This document shows, one piece after another, positions 32,581-37,193 of a stretch of 37,193 nucleotides of DNA. The notes below the pieces were generated by a model. The model saw only the letters and a program-made list of their open reading frames with translations, was not told where the DNA came from and did no database searches. The DNA is from Anaeroplasmataceae bacterium (GTDB lineage: Bacteria; Bacillota_I; Bacilli_A; Acholeplasmatales; Anaeroplasmataceae), in contig JAHHSV010000010.1 of NCBI GenBank assembly GCA_020025015.1, positions 1 to 37,193 of the forward strand, in the 5' to 3' direction. How positions within the stretch are numbered: the first letter of the stretch is position 1; each line of letters opens with the position of its first letter. Both the position numbers and the translations under genes were made by a program.

Positions 32581-34411
32581 ATTTTACAACCCTAAAGAAA
32601 TCAACTGTTTCAGTTGCAATATTGTAAACCACCTTGTAGGTTCCTGGAGTTGTACACTTGAAATTACCAGTAGTACCAAATAGCTCATTAGCATCACCTA
32701 ATTGGCCCATCTTGCTAGTATTAACGAATGTGCCATAGCCAGTAGTTTCACCCTTTTGATGAATCTCTAAACCAAATTCTGAAGATGCTGTAACTGTAAT
32801 TTCTAATTCATATTGAGTTTCAGCAGCATTAATTTTCATTCTATATTCTTCCTTGAATTCATGCTTCCAGCCATTAACCTCATTACCCTTAATATAGATA
32901 TCTAGAGTATCATTAGATTCAGTATGAGCAGCTATTGTAATAATCTTTGAATATGGATCAAAGGTAATATCATAAGCACCTGCAACTAAAACCTTAATAT
33001 TATTGTTACCTCCACCAACAGCACTAAAGTTTTCACCAGCGCCATTTGCATATGTAAAATTGTAAGAGCCTAAGCCAGTATAAGTATCAGTTCCCCATTC
33101 ACCACGGCTAGTAGCGCCTTCCTTGAAGGCTTGAATAATAAATTCTGAATCCTTCTTCATAGAAACATTAGAAATAGTAAATTTACCCTTATTTTCAGCT
33201 AATTTATACTTAGCATTGAAGCAATAGCCCTTCCATGCTTCTTCATCACCAAATGTACCATCAATATAATAATCAGCTGCTACAGGTGTCTTTGCGTCAT
33301 CTAATGTAGCATTTAATTTCTTCGAAGCTAAATCAAAGGTAAATGTATAGGTACCAGCCTTCTTAGTTGTCATATTTTTACCATCAGCTCTTATTGTAAA
33401 TAAATCCTTAGAAGCATCATCTAATTGATTACCAAAAATAAATTCTGTTCCATCCTTAGCTGGCTCTTCACCAATCTTAACTGTTGAAACAAACATAAAT
33501 TCCTCGTTAGCCTTTAAATATACTGATAATTTAGCTTTTCCATCAGCTACAGCAAATTTTGTGCTTGCGTTATACATATTTTGCCAATTAGTAATTCCTG
33601 CACCCTTAATATAGTATTCAGTAATTGTAGTTTGCTTTTCTTCTGTTGAATCACCATTACGAACCCAAGTAAGTCGATCATTATAATTAATATTGAATGC
33701 TTCCTTGTTTTCTTCTGTGTATGAAGGGTGATTAGCTTCATAGGTATCATCGGCTGGATGAGTTTTTAATGTAAATGTATAGTTTCCATCTAATAATACC
33801 TTAATATTAACTCTTAATGATGAATTATCACCAATAGTTTGTGAAGATGCGAATACTTCTGTCCCATCAGCTAAGGCTGTTTTTTCTAAATAACCAAAGC
33901 CTCTTTGATTATTCCAGCCTTGCATTGAAAATTGGAATTGATCATCCTTAAATAGATTAGTAGTAAATGTATATTCATTCTTATCCTCTGACTTAGTCAT
34001 CTTTAAAGAATCATCATAAACCTTACCCCAATTACTCTTATGTAATAATGAGCTAAGACCACTACCAACTAAATAGTACTCTCTCGTATCAACTGGTTGA
34101 ACTGACTTAGAAAATAAACCAAATACCTTTGTTGGTTTATTAATAGCTGCTTCAAAATCAAACTTATGAACATAGTTTGGAGTTGCATACCAGCCAGTAA
34201 AATCATACTCTGCCTTTTCAGGTGTGAAGTTAGTTGCTTTTCCACCCTTTTCAACCTTTTCAGTCTTTAAAACATTCTCTCCATCATAGAAGGTAACGTC
34301 TACTGTTTCCTTAGTTGGTTCAGAATTTGAATCATCCTTTGTACATGAGAAAAGAGTAAACGCCGCTAATAATACAGCTAATGTAAGACTAAAAAACTTC
34401 ATTTTTTTCAT
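32579..34411 (-). CDS. Lipoprotein with four tandem carbohydrate-binding-like modules
   Basis: The 610-residue protein has a lipobox (LFSC, Cys23). An InlB/Flg_new-like B-repeat covers about 37-100 (VTFYDGENVLKTEKVEKGG ... FTGWY). Then come four similar about 105-residue modules at about 111-217, 265-370, 380-495 and 504-610, each starting YYLVG/YYIKG/YYIDG/IYIKG and ending in a strand such as YTFTFDLASKKLNAT. They resemble the SusE/SusF starch-binding fold. A surface starch or glycogen catcher for the neighbouring importer is inferred. SD GAGGTGAAAG; promoter with three operators upstream. Confidence 0.75.
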   Translation of the reverse strand: MKKMKFFSLTLAVLLAAFTLFSCTKDDSNSEPTKETVDVTFYDGENVLKTEKVEKGGKATNFTPEKAEYDFTGWYATPNYVHKFDFEAAINKPTKVFGLFSKSVQPVDTREYYLVGSGLSSLLHKSNWGKVYDDSLKMTKSEDKNEYTFTTNLFKDDQFQFSMQGWNNQRGFGYLEKTALADGTEVFASSQTIGDNSSLRVNIKVLLDGNYTFTLKTHPADDTYEANHPSYTEENKEAFNINYNDRLTWVRNGDSTEEKQTTITEYYIKGAGITNWQNMYNASTKFAVADGKAKLSVYLKANEEFMFVSTVKIGEEPAKDGTEFIFGNQLDDASKDLFTIRADGKNMTTKKAGTYTFTFDLASKKLNATLDDAKTPVAADYYIDGTFGDEEAWKGYCFNAKYKLAENKGKFTISNVSMKKDSEFIIQAFKEGATSRGEWGTDTYTGLGSYNFTYANGAGENFSAVGGGNNNIKVLVAGAYDITFDPYSKIITIAAHTESNDTLDIYIKGNEVNGWKHEFKEEYRMKINAAETQYELEITVTASSEFGLEIHQKGETTGYGTFVNTSKMGQLGDANELFGTTGNFKCTTPGTYKVVYNIATETVDFFRVVK

Positions 34412-34443
34412 ACTTTCACCTCATATTTTATTTTTTTGTTCAA

Positions 34444-34471
34444 TGTAAGCGTTTCACTTAATCGATTAAGT
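34444..34471. promoter_or_regulatory. Two operators around the lipoprotein transcription start
   Basis: A perfect 16-bp palindrome ACTTAATCGATTAAGT (34456-34471) covers the start site (about 34467) and would block transcription when bound. It abuts a cre-like site TGTAAGCGTTTCA (34444-34456). Both are of the CG-centred LacI-family type. Confidence 0.7.
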
Positions 34472-34473
34472 AT

Positions 34474-34502
34474 ATTATAAGCCTTATTTTTTTAGAAGTC
34501 AA
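34474..34502 (-). promoter_or_regulatory. Lipoprotein gene promoter
   Basis: The minus strand has TTGACT at 34497-34502 and a perfect TATAAT at 34474-34479 with a 17-bp spacer, start near 34467. Confidence 0.85.
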
Positions 34503-34516
34503 TAAAAACGTTTTTA
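34503..34516. promoter_or_regulatory. 14-bp palindrome upstream of the lipoprotein promoter
   Basis: TAAAAACGTTTTTA is a perfect palindrome centred near -43, directly abutting the -35 box. It is identical to the core of the site upstream of pfp (6710-6723). Confidence 0.65.
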
Positions 34517-34540
34517 GTTTTTTAAAATTAAATCAAACTA

Positions 34541-34581
34541 ATAAAAATAGGCTTAATACCTAACCTTGTATTAAGCCTATT
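34541..34581 (-). terminator. Strong terminator between the IS21 element and the lipoprotein gene
   Basis: A perfect 14-bp stem (34546-34559 with 34568-34581) with an 8-nt loop is followed by TTTTTA in the minus sense. It would stop transcripts leaving the IS, or it is the terminator of a gene that the IS has now separated from it. Confidence 0.85.
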
Positions 34582-34603
34582 ATTTCTATATAGCTTACTT
34601 AAG

Positions 34604-34655
34604 TGTCTATTTCGGATAAACCAGGCCAGGGTTCTCGGACATTGTAGGCCAGTAG
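34604..34655 (+). repeat. IS21 left end, two transposase-binding repeats
   Basis: Unit one begins TGTCTATTTCGG (34604) and unit two TCTCGGACATTGTAGGCCA (34633). They match units one and two of the right end in order and spacing. Confidence 0.8.
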
Positions 34656-34662
34656 GCCAAGA

Positions 34663-34720
34663 GGCGAAGCCATAAATGCCGAAGGCAAAAAGTGCCGCTA
34701 GGCAAGGTATCCTTTGGATA
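34663..34720 (-). repeat. Cluster of four tiny hairpins inside the IS left end
   Basis: GGCGAAGCC (34663-34671), TGCCGAAGGCA (34677-34687), TGCCGCTAGGCA (34693-34704) and TATCCTTTGGATA (34708-34720) follow each other with 3-6 bp gaps. They lie between istB and the left end. They may end or fold the 3' end of the transposase transcript. Confidence 0.45.
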
Positions 34721-34757
34721 GCTTTATTAACTTAAAATCATAGTAATATAAACATCT

Positions 34758-35498
34758 TTATTTTTCAATATCTTCAAGCGACTTTCTTCTCTTTGAAGGA
34801 CCTTCTAGTTCAATTTTATATGAATTAGTAGATAACCTATCCATGATGGCATCTGCCAAAGTTGGATCGAAGAATATATCATACCAATTTGATATTGGTA
34901 GTTGAGATAAGATTAAACAAGACTTGATAGTGTTTCTATCCTCAATAAGTTCTAAGAAGTCTCTGGTCTCGGCCGCAGTCAATTTAGCAAGACCAAAGTC
35001 ATCAATTATTAGAAGGTCAACTCTTTTATATTTATTCATTAGCCTATTATAGGTTCCATCATCTTTTGCCATATTGATATCAAGCATAAGTCTTGGTAAT
35101 CTTACATAAGACACCTTATAATTAAGCATGCAAGCTCTATATCCAAGGCTTGATGCCAGGTATGTTTTTCCGGTTCCAGTAGCACCTGTGATTACTAGAT
35201 TAAATCCTTTGGATATCCATATTCCAGCACTTAAGCTAGCAACCATTTCTTTACTTAAATTTCGTTCGCTACTATAATCAATGGTTGATAAATCTGGCTT
35301 GATTTTGAAATTAGCTGATTTAGCTAATTTCATAATTCTTTTATTATTTCTAGCATTGATTTCATAATCAATTAATAAAGCTAGCTTTTCATCAAAGCTT
35401 AAGTCTAAGAATTCAGTACTATCAGCAAAATCAGAATAATAACGAGCCATGTTAGTTAAATTTAAGCTTTTAAGCTTATTGATATTTTCATTGTTCAT
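34758..35498 (-). CDS. istB: IS21 helper ATPase IstB
   Basis: From the ATG at 35498 the protein has 246 residues; an upstream GTG at 35513 also reads open, but GAGGA lies at the right distance before 35498. Walker A GATGTGKT, Walker B LLIIDDFG and the arginine-rich end PSKRRKS match IstB, the AAA+ regulator that assembles with IstA for target selection. It overlaps the end of istA by 11 bp, a normal coupling. Intact. Confidence 0.93.
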   Translation of the reverse strand: MNNENINKLKSLNLTNMARYYSDFADSTEFLDLSFDEKLALLIDYEINARNNKRIMKLAKSANFKIKPDLSTIDYSSERNLSKEMVASLSAGIWISKGFNLVITGATGTGKTYLASSLGYRACMLNYKVSYVRLPRLMLDINMAKDDGTYNRLMNKYKRVDLLIIDDFGLAKLTAAETRDFLELIEDRNTIKSCLILSQLPISNWYDIFFDPTLADAIMDRLSTNSYKIELEGPSKRRKSLEDIEK

Positions 35499-37025
35499 AA
35501 TTAACTTCCTCACTATAATATTTTCCGCCTCTTAGATTATCATTTTTAATAGGTGTTTCATCAGTAGTTTTAGGCTTAGATATGATTTTTTTGAAAACTT
35601 CATTTACTGCTTTAAAACTATAAATTTTATTTTTATTACAATACCTAACTGATTCTAATAAAACATCTAAATTAGTTCTTGATAGCTTTTGGATACCAAG
35701 GCAACCTCTATACTTTACCTGTTCAACATTTACACCATTAAACATACCATTCATAAATTCTAATAGGTCTGGTGAAATTGAAGAAGCCCATTTTTTAAAG
35801 GTTTGTTGATTTATATTATTATATGCCTTATGCTTATCAGGCATATGTTGAACTTCAGTAGTGTATAAATTCTTATATGAGCGCTGGTGAGTGCATATTC
35901 TTTCATTATTAAACCATATTTCGATAGTTAATAGTCGAGCCTTAACATCAACATACTGACCGATATACTGATATGGAACGCTATAATATTTATGATCATA
36001 TTCAATGTGATAATCAATATTAACCTTAGCTCTAGCAGTACTAATAATTTCATATCTGAACTTTGGAAGTGGATTTAATGCAGGTTTATCCTCATTATCA
36101 AACACACTTTGACGTGAGCCTTCCTTTTTTTGGAATGGTTTATTAACAAAGTCCTTAAGATTTTTTTAACCTCCCTATTTATTTCAGGAATAGAATGAAA
36201 TTCCATATTTCTAATCTTAAGCATAATATATCTTTCAACTGCATCAAATACAGCCTTTTCTACAGTAGGCTTGTCCTTAGGCTTTCTAACTCTAGCTGGT
36301 ATACATACACATCCGTAATATTCACAAAGCTCTTCAAACGAGCTGTTTAGAAGTACATCGTATTTAGATGCCTTAGCAACAGCAGCTTTATCATTATCTG
36401 GTACCATTATTTTAGGCACACCACCATAATATTCTAAAGCATGGATTACACCTTGTTTGAAGGATTCCTTTGTTTGATTAGGGAAAGCTTCTACATATGG
36501 GTAATCACTTCTACCTAATGTAGTAACAAGAAAGCAAGCTACACAATCATTACCATACTTATCTTTAAACTTTAGCTTATCGCCAACCCAGTCTATATAC
36601 ATACTTTCTCCAGCTTTACGTTCCACATGCATACTTATATTTCTAGTTTTTATATAGCTTCTATATCTTTCGCAAAACTGAGTATATTTAAGACCATTAG
36701 GATTTTGTTTCAAATATTCCTCATGAAGAATAGTCATAGTCATATGTCTATGAGTCTTTATTTGTTTATCAATATATTCTAAATCAGGTTCTGGTACATC
36801 CCTATAGGGATTAGAATTAGGATATATCAAAGCTTTAAGCTCATCATCCTTCATATCCTTAACTATTGAATACGTTATATTGTTAGCTTTGGCCATCTTC
36901 ATAACATTAGATACTGCATCTCTACTCTTATTTACAGCTTTAGCTGTCTCTCTTTGAGATAAACCAAGAATTTCGGTCATCCTTAAAATTTCTCTTATAA
37001 AATTCACTGTTAAACTCCTTGCCAT
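35488..37025 (-). pseudogene. istA: IS21 transposase IstA with one frameshift at an A7 run
   Basis: Read with one shift the protein would have about 512 residues. The N-terminal part (37025 to about 36170) has an HTH (LSQRETAKAVNKSRDAVSNV) and the DDE residues: SMYIDWVGDK, MVPDNDKAAV and KPTVEKAV. The C-terminal part (to 35488) continues in another frame from about 36160 (LPKFRYEIISTARAKVNID and later). The break is at seven A (36161-36167, minus): one added A restores the frame. It is either a mutation or slippage-dependent expression. SD GAGGTGG before the ATG. Confidence 0.82.
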
Positions 37026-37027
37026 AA

Positions 37028-37069
37028 TACCACCTCTAAACTTTATTATACCTTTAGTTTAAAGTGGTA
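37028..37069 (-). promoter_or_regulatory. istA promoter inside an inverted repeat that can hide the SD
   Basis: The 5' arm (37056-37069, TACCACTTTAAACT on minus) pairs with the 3' arm (37028-37042), which holds the SD GAGGTGG. The -10 TATAAT (37045-37050) is in the loop, so transcripts started there lack the 5' arm, while transcripts from outside contain both arms. Confidence 0.55.
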
Positions 37070-37095
37070 ATTTTACTGTGTCAATAAAGCTAACT

Positions 37096-37193
37096 AGTGT
37101 GGACTACAATTGCCGATATAGGTGGCCTGTTTACGCCGACATCAGTGGCCTACATTAGCCGAGATGGGTGGTCTGTTTTGGCCGAAATACACA
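37096..37193 (-). repeat. IS21 right end, four 23-bp transposase-binding repeats
   Basis: Units at 37165-37193, 37142-37164, 37119-37141 and 37096-37118 share the pattern TCGGC...GTAGGCCAC in the minus sense; the three inner ones are exactly 23 bp. The outermost begins TGTGTATTTCGG. Confidence 0.8.

Larger units (their letters stand above)
34604..37193 (-). mobile_element. IS21-family insertion sequence, complete with both ends
   Basis: The element of 2590 bp has istA and istB in the usual order and inverted ends starting TGT[CG]TATTTCGG (left 34604 on the plus strand, right 37193 on the minus strand). About 50 bp of the ends agree, with 23-bp periodic repeats. The right end coincides with the window end, so a target duplication cannot be checked. 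istA carries one frameshift. Confidence 0.88.

Noticed and set aside
33547..34254. Two short minus-strand frames inside the lipoprotein gene
   Set aside because: They overlap the real gene in another frame and have no SD.
1..37193. tRNA genes or CRISPR arrays
   Set aside because: No cloverleaf-like sequence and no regularly spaced repeat with spacers were seen on either strand.

Overview
The window looks like a low-GC Firmicute of the Bacilli/Erysipelotrichia/Mollicutes-like group. It is strongly AT-rich, has good AGGAGG-type ribosome binding sites, and uses the standard code: TGA ends several genes, twice in ATGA start/stop overlaps. A pyrophosphate-dependent phosphofructokinase, an ECF-type folate transporter, a ClpB without its N domain and a very long MalK-like ATPase fit that group, but the sequence alone does not fix the genus. 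Almost everything is on the minus strand; only clpB and a LacI-type regulator are on the plus strand.

Both ends are repeats. On the left the minus strand holds tandem rRNA promoters with an AT-rich upstream element and a boxA-like leader, so an rRNA operon begins just outside. On the right the window stops exactly at the outer end of an IS21-family element (34604-37193). The piece therefore looks like an assembly contig cut at two multi-copy sequences.

Layout, left to right. 1-1462: rRNA promoters, rsuA and a UPF0158-like gene. 1542-3083: mgtE with a leader that carries a hairpin and an open reading frame coding for SDEIPPVPVG, a candidate Mg2+-sensing leader peptide. 3152-7679: rubredoxin-knuckle flavin reductase, PPi-phosphofructokinase and small hypotheticals. 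7785-9148: a FolT-like S component with an unusual N-terminal extracellular domain, under a THF riboswitch. 9182-11430: clpB under a CIRCE-like operator. 11436-18445: two peptidases (M29, M42), cytidylate-kinase-like protein, TVP38 protein, RluA-type synthase, DegV protein and CofE-like ligase. 18455-23027: a probable sulfur operon (APC permease, CoA-disulfide/persulfide reductase with rhodanese, YeeE/YedE transporter). 23120-24200: two decayed genes.

24428-34516 is a maltodextrin block: GH13 enzyme, binding protein, MalF- and MalG-like permeases and a long MalK-like ATPase in one operon, divergent from a short LacI-type regulator that is probably leaderless. Convergent to the regulator lies a lipoprotein with four tandem modules resembling starch-binding proteins, whose promoter carries three palindromic operators. 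The 14-bp palindrome TAAAAACGTTTTTA upstream of that promoter recurs upstream of the phosphofructokinase promoter, and a related site precedes the APC permease. This suggests one LacI/CcpA-type regulon linking sugar capture, glycolysis and transport.

The most unusual items are the mgtE leader, the FolT fusion, the shared palindrome, the IS21 hairpin that could hide the transposase ribosome binding site on read-through transcripts, the frameshift at an A7 run in istA, and an internally duplicated four-helix membrane protein.
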